From Alcaligenaceae bacterium (GTDB lineage: Bacteria; Pseudomonadota; Gammaproteobacteria; Burkholderiales; Burkholderiaceae_B): 64,000 nucleotides of DNA. Position numbers and translations under genes: made by a program. The notes under the pieces were generated by a model. That model had not been told where the DNA came from. It was given only the letters and a program-made list of their open reading frames with translations, and did not search any database. The stretch is from NCBI GenBank assembly GCA_947380655.1, contig CANCRX010000002.1, positions 1 through 64,000 on the forward strand, written 5' to 3'. Shown one piece after another: positions 55,663 through 64,000 of the stretch (the stretch's first letter is position 1; every line of letters starts with the position of its first letter).

Positions 55663-56817
55663 TCACAGAACGTGCGGAGGCGTGATGATTTTAAAACGTC
55701 TGGACTCGTCAATTCTTGCTCTCGAGCCTGCCTCGCTGCCGAGTACATCATCCGAGTCGTTCATATCAAACCATCCGCTGCGCGCCCATTCATGCAGCTT
55801 TGTGACATCCTGTAAGGCCCGCCTGACAGAATAGGGATTTGGCCCGATGTCCGAAAAACATCGCATTGACCTATTTAAATGCTGGATCATCGTGTCATCT
55901 TCTATCGCATTGATCCGATGGTCAAGTACCCAGTCACGGAAAACCAGCAGACAGCCCTGACGTCTGGGTAGCGTACCAATGGGTTCAAAGCATCCGATAA
56001 TCTGATAGGGCGTGTTCTGCGCATCTGTCCCGTCAATCCGCAAAATTCTATAACGCGTAGAGGCATCATCTTCTGCAATACGCTGTTCAGGCAAGGCAAA
56101 TGGTGGGCTAGGGTAACCAATGATCCCGGACATAGATGTGTACAGCTCAACGATGCAGCCATTAGTTGCGATATATTTCATGAACGCACCACCCTGATGC
56201 GACAAGCTCATAGTCCGGAGCGCGACGCTGTCGATATCTGTTTCCAGAATCTCTGCGGCGGCATAGCCCTCGCCGAGTTCGCCGACGAGCGCTAACAGAT
56301 GTGAGCCCTCATAGCCCAGTGCTCCAAGAGCGTTGTCAATAAACCGTCCTTTCAGGTAGTCCTTACCGCGGTGTTTGGTCATTTCTACGATAACCCGGGT
56401 CGGGTTTAACGCGAGTGCCAGGACCTTATCCTTGACTGCCTGAGTGATTACCGAGGAGCAGTAGTTTTCATTTACAACCATATGCCCTTTGTGGCTGGCA
56501 AGCACTGCATTGACTAAGGCAATATCTTCAAAATCGCAGATCGGTTTTTCGATCAGAATATTCGCGTACGGGTTGAGCGCGCTGATAGCCTGTAGTATTT
56601 GTGCATGCACACGCGTTGGCGTGCAAATATCAAAAAAATCAGGACGCAGGGCGATTGCGTCCTCCACCGAGCGTAATGGTTTCAGACCTGCCTGCCTGAT
56701 CTGCTCAATGCGCAGTGGATCTGACTCAAGGACACCGATGGTTTGAACGTTCATCTGACTGAACGCTTGTTCGTGTATATGGGCGATTGTTCCATAGCCA
56801 ATGCGGATGCATTTCAT
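55663..56817 (-). CDS. Gfo/Idh/MocA family oxidoreductase
   Basis: A 384-residue NAD(P)-dependent dehydrogenase acting on a sugar or cyclitol. The Rossmann start is IRIGYGTIAHIH, where the third glycine of GxGxxG is Ala. FFDICTPTRVHAQI and the conserved ILIEKPIC (EKP) are normal, and the later HLLALVGELGEG His region is in place. It follows a TIM-barrel isomerase gene by 21 bp, a pairing common in inositol or rare-sugar breakdown. The C-terminal end abuts the TnpB fragment, which reads in the same frame after the stop codon. Confidence 0.85.
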   Translation of the reverse strand: MKCIRIGYGTIAHIHEQAFSQMNVQTIGVLESDPLRIEQIRQAGLKPLRSVEDAIALRPDFFDICTPTRVHAQILQAISALNPYANILIEKPICDFEDIALVNAVLASHKGHMVVNENYCSSVITQAVKDKVLALALNPTRVIVEMTKHRGKDYLKGRFIDNALGALGYEGSHLLALVGELGEGYAAAEILETDIDSVALRTMSLSHQGGAFMKYIATNGCIVELYTSMSGIIGYPSPPFALPEQRIAEDDASTRYRILRIDGTDAQNTPYQIIGCFEPIGTLPRRQGCLLVFRDWVLDHRINAIEDDTMIQHLNRSMRCFSDIGPNPYSVRRALQDVTKLHEWARSGWFDMNDSDDVLGSEAGSRARIDESRRFKIITPPHVL

Positions 56818-56838
56818 ATCAATTGTTCAAGCGTGCGC

Positions 56839-57636
56839 TCAGGCATGGGAATGGAGCCATGCGTGTCTTAAAAAATCAAGACTTTCGCGCATGGCGGTGA
56901 GTGGGTCGCCCTTAATATGACCTTCGACGCTCAGTCGACCACAATAGCCACCTTGTTTAATATTTCTAAAAAAAGAGCCATAGTCATACGATCCCGTCCC
57001 TGGGTTCTGCCGGCCTGTATCTGCAAGGTGAATGTGAGCCAGCCAGTCTGTATCTCTAGACAACACGTCGAGCGGTTCGGACTCCTGATCCATATGAAAG
57101 AAGTCTGCGAGTGCGCGTACCTGGGGGTGATTGAATATTTTTGCGAGCCGTATGCCATCGGCGATGCTGTTGATGAGACTGGATTCCTTGCGGTTCAGGG
57201 GTTCGATGACGAGAGTCGTCTCAAGACCTTGCAGACCTTCTGTGCACCATGTGAGCGTGGAGAGGAAGTCTGCTTCTGCTTGTTCGACGGTCCAACCCGC
57301 TGGAATGTTTCTGCTCGCACCGCTTCCGAGAACCAGAATGTCAGTCTTGGCGATTGCCAGAAGTACGGCGACCCGATCAAAATAATTGCGGTTACGTCGT
57401 GTATCTTTTTCAGGACCTACAATTTTTAAACTAGCGGGGAAAAGCATATTGAATGCTCGCGCGGGTAAAGCAAGGTCTCTTATTTGTGCTTTGGCATTTG
57501 CAAAGGCGCTATCATCCTCAAGTTGCATCGGAGCAAGCTGTCCCTCAAAATAGTCGACTCCCGCCTGTTGCATCAGCACAGCCTGTGCTGGATGACCACA
57601 CCAGCCGAATTGGGGCATATCAACATTGGTCTGCAT
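56839..57636 (-). CDS. Sugar phosphate isomerase/epimerase (AP endonuclease 2-type TIM barrel)
   Basis: A 265-residue TIM-barrel protein. FGWCGHPAQAVLMQQAGVDYFEG opens it, in pieces FGWCGHP and AGVDYFEG. The metal ligands appear as Glu in TLVIEPLNRKESSLIN, Asp-His in ALADFFHMDQE, His in LAHIHLADTGRQNPG and Glu in GRLSVEGHIKG. This is the xylose-isomerase-like/IolE-type set. The ATG at 57636 is preferred over the frame's upstream start at 57726, which crosses the divergent gene. It is first of two genes with the oxidoreductase. Confidence 0.85.
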   Translation of the reverse strand: MQTNVDMPQFGWCGHPAQAVLMQQAGVDYFEGQLAPMQLEDDSAFANAKAQIRDLALPARAFNMLFPASLKIVGPEKDTRRNRNYFDRVAVLLAIAKTDILVLGSGASRNIPAGWTVEQAEADFLSTLTWCTEGLQGLETTLVIEPLNRKESSLINSIADGIRLAKIFNHPQVRALADFFHMDQESEPLDVLSRDTDWLAHIHLADTGRQNPGTGSYDYGSFFRNIKQGGYCGRLSVEGHIKGDPLTAMRESLDFLRHAWLHSHA

Positions 57637-57714
57637 ACTTTTCTGTAGCGTATTTGGATAGTTATCAATCTTAAAGAATATCACTGCCAGTTTTTTTATT
57701 TTCCAAATTTTAAT

Positions 57715-58467
57715 ATGACATGTCAAGGCTCCTTTTTAAGTCGGCTTTCAGGTTTGCTGCGGCGATATCCGGGCAAACTTCTTGGTCTGTTGCGCATCCC
57801 AATGGACCTCGCAATGTTCTGGGCGGGCGTGCAGACGATGACATTTGCTCCGCTGTTTATAGGACAAGATTTGTATGCTCGTGAGTGGGTGATCTCTTTC
57901 GGGGGACTTGCCTCTGTGATGCGGACAGGTAACCCCTGGATTGCCTGTGTTGGTCTTGTCGGACTGCTCTCGAGTATCGTGCTTATCGTCTATGCAGATC
58001 CTGTGAAACACCCGGGCGAGCAAGATCCACAGGATCATCAGGGTCTGCTCAATCCTTTGAAGTTCTGGAAATACCCCTGGGAGTTTGCGTCGCTGATGGC
58101 GATTGGTAAGGCACTGAATCTGCTGATGTCAGGTATATCCCGTGCGCGGCTTGACGACCTCTTTCTGGCGCTGTGCCTGATTGTTGGTCAGGTACTTGTG
58201 CAGATCCCTGAACGTTCTCTTGTTCCTTGCGCGGTGATTCCTCAAAGTCTGTTTGCGAAGTTGAAAGAAAAAATTGCAGAGAATCCTAATCGGGCTTGTG
58301 CACACGTGATGAATATCGGCAATCTGGTTTTTACGATCTGCGCATTGGCAATGCTTGAGTTTCCACGGATTTTTGCCGGTCTGTGGAATATCTGCTTGAA
58401 TGCCTACTTGATGGCACGCGCCAGTAAGCGACTAGCTCCGGTGAGCCGCAAACATTCCAAAAAATAG
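57715..58467 (+). CDS. Membrane protein of unknown function
   Basis: A 250-residue protein with about five hydrophobic stretches: near residues 32-50, 78-97 (CVGLVGLLSSIVLIVYA), 120-140, 151-168 (LFLALCLIVGQVLVQIP) and 200-230 (VMNIGNLVFTICALAML). I recognise no family. A basic N-terminus and C-terminus suggest the cytoplasmic side. It diverges from the isomerase/oxidoreductase pair, so a link to that pathway is possible but unsupported. Confidence 0.6.
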   Translation: MTCQGSFLSRLSGLLRRYPGKLLGLLRIPMDLAMFWAGVQTMTFAPLFIGQDLYAREWVISFGGLASVMRTGNPWIACVGLVGLLSSIVLIVYADPVKHPGEQDPQDHQGLLNPLKFWKYPWEFASLMAIGKALNLLMSGISRARLDDLFLALCLIVGQVLVQIPERSLVPCAVIPQSLFAKLKEKIAENPNRACAHVMNIGNLVFTICALAMLEFPRIFAGLWNICLNAYLMARASKRLAPVSRKHSKK

Positions 58468-58574
58468 AAACAAGGAATAAATAATGCTTGCGGTTGTGTT
58501 CAAGAAAAAGATCCAGTAATTTTTTTTATAAGTTTCTGTTGCTCAATACAATAAGCAGAGTGTCAACATACGCT

Positions 58575-60449
58575 TTACTCGGCCTTACACAATTCCCTGC
58601 TTGTTGAATTGGTTTGCCATTCCTTAAAACAAGGACTTTGCATATCTAAAGTCAAAGGCGTTGCCAGGTCGTACCGTCTTCCAACAACCAAACTTTGTTG
58701 ATTGATCCACAGCGTATTATTGGTATGCGTTGTGAAGATAACCTGATGAGCAATTTCTTTATTCGGGGCAATGTTTGGAGGGTAGTAACCTTCCTCAGGC
58801 ACGAGTGAGTAGGCAGCACTTCTTTCAAATTCTTTATTTCCCTCTCGGTGATAATTAGATACGAGAGTGAATGCCTGAGAGTATTTGGCAATATCAAACC
58901 AGATATTCATACCCCGGTTACTGGCGTCAGGAACCAAACCCTTTGGGATATTGACTGGGCTGCCATACTGCTTACCGTCATAGGCCGCAGGTATCAGAAT
59001 GAGGTCTGCTCGATTTAAAGCATAGACCTCAGCGAGTTCCGGAATGCGCACCTCATCATTGAGCATCACCGCGATTCTGCCCAGGTCACTGGTATTAAAT
59101 ATCGGGAGATTATTGCCAGCGCTCGCCCAAGACTGCTCTGCATCATTTAGATGCGACTTACGATAGATGCCGGCCTGTTTTCCATTGAAATCAAACAGGA
59201 TCGCAGTCTCGTAATATTTACCCTCACTGACTTCTGGCATAGAAAATAAGAGATATGTTCTGTATTTTTTTGCTAAGTTCGCTGCCAGGGTATAACTTTT
59301 ACCATTCAAGCTTTCAGCGTATTGTTGAATAGTATTTTTATTCAACTTCACGTGACCCAGGAAAGAATTGAAAGGTAAAACGGCTAGATTGAAAACATTT
59401 TGATTATTCTCTATCAGCGAATCTACCTTCTTCGCATTCGCTTCTATATTGCCGTCACTAGGCTCATATTGAATCAACAGTGCTGAGATCTGATTCTGCG
59501 TATTGTTTGCAGCGGGATCGATAGGTGCTTTGTAGAGGTTATAGACTTGATATAACTCTGGCCTGCGATGTTTTAGCCAAAATGCTTTTTGTTCGCTCTT
59601 ATTATCGGTATCAAACGTTGCGTAGATCGTTTCTGGCGGCAAAGGTTTAGTCCATGTCGAGACCTTGGAATGGCTGAGCTGCTTGCCATTATTGTCCCAG
59701 ATCGTCGAGCCACCCGTGAATTGATCCACCAAACCGAAGGAGGGAATGCTTATTAAGCCAGTTTGATTACTGGCAACAACACTCATTCCAGTCCACTGCG
59801 CTAAGGTAGCGATGTTAGAAATAGTGGAATGATTGCCGTTACTCATTTTTTCAAATTTTGGCATCATGTCTGAGCCGATCGGCATAGCCAAAATATCAGC
59901 ATTGCGCAGGCTCGGAATCAGCAAGGACTGCAGTCGGCTGTCATCAAAACAAATCAAGATCGCAATCTTGCCAATATCAGTATCGAACACTGGAAAACCC
60001 AGGTTACCAGGCGCGGCGACGTTATAGTCTCCTGCAGGAAGTTGATTTTTCCGGTATTTACCGACTAGCCCCTTCGGGCCGACTAGAGCGGCTGAATTGT
60101 GAATAAGTCCTGTGACTAAATCTTTTTCATACATGCCGACCACAACATAACTATTGTATTTCTGTGTGACCTTTTCAATTGCAGCGGTCGCTCTGCCAGG
60201 AATCGTATCTAAGTCGTTTGGATTGGTAGGCACAAACCCAAAGCCAGTCACTGAAAATTCTGGTAACACCATTAATTTGGCACCATTTTCAGAGGCAGTC
60301 GTGACTGCTTCAACTATTTTTCGGATATTACCTTCCACGTCTTTTGCCGTAGGATTGAATTCGACAGCGGCTACCTTTACCTCTGCTGCGTAGGCGAATG
60401 AAAAAGAATTGATTAGGAGTAGCAAGCAGGAAATAAAGAGTTTTTTCAT
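58575..60449 (-). CDS. Exported tandem nitrilase-superfamily protein with degenerate second domain
   Basis: A 624-residue protein with a signal peptide (residues 1 to about 21, FSFAYA) and two carbon-nitrogen hydrolase domains. The first (about 24-300) has the Glu-Lys-Cys triad: Glu64 in VLPEFSVTG, Lys134 in KYRKNQLP and Cys167 in ILICFDDSR. The second (about 325-600) keeps Lys431 (IYRKSHLND), but the Glu site reads VLPFNSF (residues 357-363) and the Cys site reads VMLNDE (Asn464). So domain two looks catalytically dead. The substrate of domain one is unknown. It stands alone on the minus strand. Confidence 0.85.
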   Translation of the reverse strand: MKKLFISCLLLLINSFSFAYAAEVKVAAVEFNPTAKDVEGNIRKIVEAVTTASENGAKLMVLPEFSVTGFGFVPTNPNDLDTIPGRATAAIEKVTQKYNSYVVVGMYEKDLVTGLIHNSAALVGPKGLVGKYRKNQLPAGDYNVAAPGNLGFPVFDTDIGKIAILICFDDSRLQSLLIPSLRNADILAMPIGSDMMPKFEKMSNGNHSTISNIATLAQWTGMSVVASNQTGLISIPSFGLVDQFTGGSTIWDNNGKQLSHSKVSTWTKPLPPETIYATFDTDNKSEQKAFWLKHRRPELYQVYNLYKAPIDPAANNTQNQISALLIQYEPSDGNIEANAKKVDSLIENNQNVFNLAVLPFNSFLGHVKLNKNTIQQYAESLNGKSYTLAANLAKKYRTYLLFSMPEVSEGKYYETAILFDFNGKQAGIYRKSHLNDAEQSWASAGNNLPIFNTSDLGRIAVMLNDEVRIPELAEVYALNRADLILIPAAYDGKQYGSPVNIPKGLVPDASNRGMNIWFDIAKYSQAFTLVSNYHREGNKEFERSAAYSLVPEEGYYPPNIAPNKEIAHQVIFTTHTNNTLWINQQSLVVGRRYDLATPLTLDMQSPCFKEWQTNSTSRELCKAE

Positions 60450-60729
60450 GTCATCCGCTGGTTCTGTTTAAAAATTAGTATTGAAACTTGAATTGACCTT
60501 AGGATTACTCCTGCGCTTGGAGAGGATCCCCATTAGTTTAGCTTTTAGTGTGACCTGAAGGTAATCAGACCAATTCCCGAACCAAAATAGGTAAATTGAC
60601 AGCACTTTTCTCAGTTTTGCTTTCAACTTATAGACAAACAGTCTGAATTAATCTTTGTAACTCTTTGTCATTTTGGTAACATTCTGCTCGGTTCGCATAA
60701 ATACTCTAGCGTTCAATTAAGGAAAGTTC

Positions 60730-62742
60730 ATGAGCACTAAAAAGATCGCTATTGGGGTAAGCCTCGCTATTGTCCTAGCTGCAGGCTGGATTGGGGGCGG
60801 CATCTATGCTCAGAAAAAATTTCAGGCTGAGGCCAAGGCTTTTGCAGATGGCATGTCAAGCAACGTTGGCATCACTGTAAAAGGGTTGAAGCAAGATAGC
60901 GGCTTTTTGAGTTCATCCGGTCAATTTACGATCAACATAAGTGACGCTTCAAGTGATTTGGATTTTTCCTTTGATCTTGCCGCGACATACAAAGCTTCGC
61001 ATCTGTTGTTACCAGACTCGGTCACGCGATTTGATTGGGACTTGAAGCTCGCCGGCGACGCTTCGAAAGAAATCACCCGACTTTTTGGCGATAGCGCTCG
61101 AATAGATGGTGTTGCAAAGATAAGCTATGGTGGCAATTTCACTTCCTCGATTGCAATACCCAAGCTAGCTGCTCGCGAAGATGGTGTCGTTTTCGAATTT
61201 GGTCCAACTGCTGGTGCGATTTCTGGCAGTAAAAATAAGCTGTCTTTCGACGTTGTTACTAACCGCATGGTTGTAAGGACTTCTGACGACGCGCTAGATA
61301 TGAAGCAAATTAAGTATCAATCAGAGCTGACTAATATTGCTGCTGGATTGGGTTCTGCTCAGTTTACGATTGATGAGTTGAGTACTAAGGATGTGGTTGC
61401 TTCAGGAATTTCTTTAAAGGCTAGCTCTACCCAACGCGCTGACCGTATCGATATGAGTCTTATGCCTTCCGTAAGAAGTGTTTCATATAGCGGCGTCACC
61501 GTGAAAGACACCTCCTTAGAAATCATGTTCAAGGATTTGAACGCCAAAAGTGTCGAGACGCTTTCAAAGGTGTTTAACAACGCGAGTCCTACAAATTTAA
61601 CTGCAGCTGAAAAAGCGCTTGCTCAAGATGCATTGCGTGAGTTGATTTATCAAGGATTCTCAGTCGGTATCACAAAGATAGCTGCTGCAGCGAAAGAAGG
61701 ATCTGTTGATGGAAGTGTCTCACTTGAGTTGTTGAAAAGTGCATCCAACAAGCCGAGTGATTTCAATTTAGTTAAACAGTTAGTTTCCTCCGGACAATTA
61801 ACAGTTAAAGCCGTTGATGAACAATACAAAGGTATGGCCTTGATGTTTGGTGTTGCACAAGAGACTCCTGAAGGTCTAAAGGCGGGCTATGAATTATCTG
61901 GCGGTAAACTGAAGTTCAACGGTAAGACCATGGATATCTCTGATGAGCTGTCTAATGTGCAATCAATGATTGTTAAGGTTTTGAAAGATGACTTTCTGGA
62001 TTTGGCAAGTCTGAAGCAAGCATCTTTAAGTAAAAATGATTCAAACGACGAGGCAAAAAATAACGAAGCACAGGCGATCGCTGACGCTGCTCCGAAGCAA
62101 GAGGTTGCCAAAGAATCCAATACCGAAGAGTTAAAACCACAAGAGTCAAAAGCTTACCCAACGGCTCAAGATTGCGACGATCTAGGCGATTGCCTGATTG
62201 CCAGCTTGCGTGCGGCTGCAAATGACGATATTGACTCGGTCAGAGCTGCAGCTACACGCATCGATGCGATGTCAAAGCCAGACTTGGGAAACCGAACGGT
62301 TGGACGTAAATTGAACACCGAGGGTTTGGAGGCCTTGAAGCGCGGAGATAACAACGCTGCTATTCAAGCGTTTACTCAGTCGATTAAAGAGAATCCCAAA
62401 GATGTCGAGGTTGTGGGTAATCTCGGTTTCACCTATGTGCAGGCTGGTCAGGCTGACGAGGCCGTGGAGGTGCTTGCTGATGCAATATTGCTAGATCCCC
62501 GGCGAACATCCACCTGGACACCCCTGGGCGAGGCACTGGCGCTAGCAGGCTATCCAGAGGAGGCGGTTGCTTGTCTATGGATTGGTTATCAATGGTCGAA
62601 CAATCGAGATAAATCGCTTGCTTATTACGCCTCGCAAGCAGAAAAACAAAAAAACACTAAGCCTGCGCTTGCTCAGGCTTATGAATCCGTTCTTAATTGG
62701 ATAGCAGGTAATAAAGCTGAGTTCAAGAGTTTAGGCAAGTAG
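60730..62742 (+). CDS. DUF945-family protein fused to TPR repeats
   Basis: A 670-residue envelope protein. An N-terminal signal anchor (residues 5-27, IAIGVSLAIVLAAGWIGGGIYA) precedes a DUF945/YdgA-like domain rich in beta strands to about residue 430, with FNGKTMDISDELSN. A charged low-complexity linker (about 435-480) carries Ala, Lys and Glu. The C-terminal part has TPRs: LNTEGLEALKRGDNNAAIQAF and VVGNLGFTYVQAGQADEAVE. DUF945 proteins alone are about 480 residues, so the TPR part is an extension. The ATG has AAGGAAAG upstream. Function unknown. Confidence 0.8.
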   Translation: MSTKKIAIGVSLAIVLAAGWIGGGIYAQKKFQAEAKAFADGMSSNVGITVKGLKQDSGFLSSSGQFTINISDASSDLDFSFDLAATYKASHLLLPDSVTRFDWDLKLAGDASKEITRLFGDSARIDGVAKISYGGNFTSSIAIPKLAAREDGVVFEFGPTAGAISGSKNKLSFDVVTNRMVVRTSDDALDMKQIKYQSELTNIAAGLGSAQFTIDELSTKDVVASGISLKASSTQRADRIDMSLMPSVRSVSYSGVTVKDTSLEIMFKDLNAKSVETLSKVFNNASPTNLTAAEKALAQDALRELIYQGFSVGITKIAAAAKEGSVDGSVSLELLKSASNKPSDFNLVKQLVSSGQLTVKAVDEQYKGMALMFGVAQETPEGLKAGYELSGGKLKFNGKTMDISDELSNVQSMIVKVLKDDFLDLASLKQASLSKNDSNDEAKNNEAQAIADAAPKQEVAKESNTEELKPQESKAYPTAQDCDDLGDCLIASLRAAANDDIDSVRAAATRIDAMSKPDLGNRTVGRKLNTEGLEALKRGDNNAAIQAFTQSIKENPKDVEVVGNLGFTYVQAGQADEAVEVLADAILLDPRRTSTWTPLGEALALAGYPEEAVACLWIGYQWSNNRDKSLAYYASQAEKQKNTKPALAQAYESVLNWIAGNKAEFKSLGK

Positions 62743-62824
62743 GGGCGATTCCTCAGCCTCCCATGGTAATCGTGCGTGAGTTCTTAGATCAATCCAATGA
62801 TTATTCTTATGGTGATAGCCGTCC

Positions 62825-64000
62825 TTATTGACTGCTATCACCACCTAGTGAGTCTAGTATGCCCAGCCACAGTGCATTTAACTTTTTGTACGGGTAAGGG
62901 TCGAAGCGGCCGCTGGGTTTGTCAAAGGCAGAAGTTTGTACCATCACAATTTTTGAGTCGGGCTGGATATAAATTTGCTGTCCGAAAATGCCTTGCAAAG
63001 CGAAAGTTCTTCTCTTCAGCGGGAATAACCAGATTTGGTATCCATAGCCGAAATACGGTGTCGCAACTTTTGGTTTGAAGGCGAGAGGTTGTAAGGCGAC
63101 GTCTGTTGCCTCCAGTAAATATTGAGTTGGAATAATTTCCACCCCATTGCGCATACCATCGTTGGCTAATAAATTCCCCAGGCGCGCATAGTCTCTCAGT
63201 GTTGCGTTAAATGAACCTCCCGCACCCTCAACAGAGTCCGTCGTTGACAGAAACCAGAGCGCATCACTTTGTGCGCCCATCGGCTGCCATAGCCATTCTT
63301 GCGTAAGCATGGCAATTGATTGACCTGTTGCGCGCATCAGCACGCGTCCGAGTACCTCAGTAATGATCGAGGCATAACTGAACTTTGTTCCTTCCGCGTA
63401 TGTTCGTTCAGTTTTTGAGTTTAAGTATTGAACGATTTTGTCTGGTCGGGCGGCGTTGTCTCGATCATAAAGAATCTTCCCCCATTCCCAGTTATCGTCG
63501 CCCGGTGCGAAGGTGTAGAGTTCATTAAAGGTAATGCCTGAGGACATGCGAAGCATATTTCTAATGCTTGTCTGACCATAGGCAGAACGAGAAATCTCTG
63601 GCCAATACTTTGATACTGGATCGTCAAGCGACAGGATGTGGCCTTTTTTATTCGCAATGCCGATAAGGATGGAAATAATGGTTTTAGACATTGAGAATGA
63701 TCGAAACCTCATCTCGGGTTTGCGATTGTATTGATACCGCTCTAAAACGACTTGTCCATTTTTTAGAATAATTAAACTGGTGGCTTTTGTATCCTCCAGA
63801 TACTCATCAACGGATTTATTAAAGAGCCCCCAGCGGTAATGGATCGCAGGTGGTTCGGACATATAGGGAAGGGCGCTGGGCTGGCTTGCAGCTTTCACCA
63901 CGTCAATGTTTGGTGTATCGAATTGTCCTGACCAAGCGCCAATCCGGCATTCAGCAAATTTTTGTGGGTTATTACAGCTTGTATAGCCTTTAGCTTGACC
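62825..64000 (-). CDS. Serine hydrolase of the beta-lactamase class C family (partial, cut by window end)
   Basis: The C-terminal 391 residues of a penicillin-binding-protein-like hydrolase. The nucleophile motif is SMSK (SxxK) in FRSFSMSKTIISILIG. YAS in KFSYASIITEVLGR is the YxN-like motif. GYGYQIWLFP and the later FGQQIYIQPDSKIVMV fit the family. The open frame has no stop up to base 64000, with CRIGAWSG upstream, so the true start lies beyond the window. A GTG at 63901 is only an internal codon. Substrate not known; many relatives are esterases, not antibiotic-degrading enzymes. Confidence 0.85.
   Translation of the reverse strand, partial: GQAKGYTSCNNPQKFAECRIGAWSGQFDTPNIDVVKAASQPSALPYMSEPPAIHYRWGLFNKSVDEYLEDTKATSLIILKNGQVVLERYQYNRKPEMRFRSFSMSKTIISILIGIANKKGHILSLDDPVSKYWPEISRSAYGQTSIRNMLRMSSGITFNELYTFAPGDDNWEWGKILYDRDNAARPDKIVQYLNSKTERTYAEGTKFSYASIITEVLGRVLMRATGQSIAMLTQEWLWQPMGAQSDALWFLSTTDSVEGAGGSFNATLRDYARLGNLLANDGMRNGVEIIPTQYLLEATDVALQPLAFKPKVATPYFGYGYQIWLFPLKRRTFALQGIFGQQIYIQPDSKIVMVQTSAFDKPSGRFDPYPYKKLNALWLGILDSLGGDSSQ

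Noticed and set aside
60450..60729. Promoter before the DUF945-TPR gene
   Set aside because: TTGGTA with a 19-bp gap to TAAATA is too weak to call; the 280-bp gap shows nothing else.

Overview
The window looks like chromosomal DNA of a betaproteobacterium of the order Burkholderiales, probably Alcaligenaceae or a near relative. The grounds are the cysS/AlkA-type glycosylase/accA/tilS/lysC/tRNA-Ser gene order, a Bug-type tripartite tricarboxylate receptor, periplasmic binding proteins without local permeases, EpsC-type CysE, and a dapA-bamC pair. The family-level call is inference. No rRNA, prophage or CRISPR array is visible.

Region 1 (1-12.9 kb). After a DUF4239-like membrane protein and a shared bidirectional terminator lies a tightly packed seven-gene minus-strand operon: CoA ligase, MFS transporter, amidase, FAH-family hydrolase with a Tat-like leader, Sel1-repeat lipoprotein, pteridine-reductase-type SDR and FolB. 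It diverges from a plus-strand unit (Leu/Ile/Val-type binding protein, SCP2-like protein, alpha/beta hydrolase). An ArnT-type glycosyltransferase follows. The first two units look like a catabolic divergon to which two pterin genes have become attached.

Region 2 (13-25 kb). tRNA-His, cardiolipin synthase, a beta-propeller lactonase joined to a family 3 binding protein, a parvulin PPIase, then a second family 3 binding protein 3 bp ahead of a large membrane PAS-GGDEF-EAL protein. That last pair is a candidate for external solute control of cyclic di-GMP. tRNA-Arg, a YciO/Sua5 protein, an M50 protease, dapA and bamC follow.

Region 3 (25-41 kb). A complete urease operon (ureDABCEFG), a BrnT/BrnA toxin-antitoxin pair, a minus-strand FkbM/mutS/roxA-like/SDR operon, an ion transporter, a Bug receptor and a two-subunit CoA-transferase.

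Region 4 (41-53.3 kb). Mostly housekeeping: cysE with an unusual tail, trmJ, suhB, a TerC-CBS-CorC protein, a TPR/PPIase/lpxH operon, cysS, a DNA glycosylase, accA, tilS and lysC.

Region 5 (53.3-64 kb). Accessory DNA around tRNA-Ser(GCT): ParDE-like and VapBC-like modules with palindromic candidate operators, a decayed TnpB fragment, an oxidoreductase/TIM-barrel isomerase pair, an unknown membrane protein, an exported tandem nitrilase whose second half has lost catalytic residues, a DUF945-TPR fusion, and a serine hydrolase cut by the window end.

No single striking new system is proven. The best leads are the binding protein/cyclic di-GMP operon, the half-dead tandem nitrilase, the DUF945-TPR fusion and the tRNA-Ser accessory locus. 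All calls come from reading motifs by eye; no database search was run.
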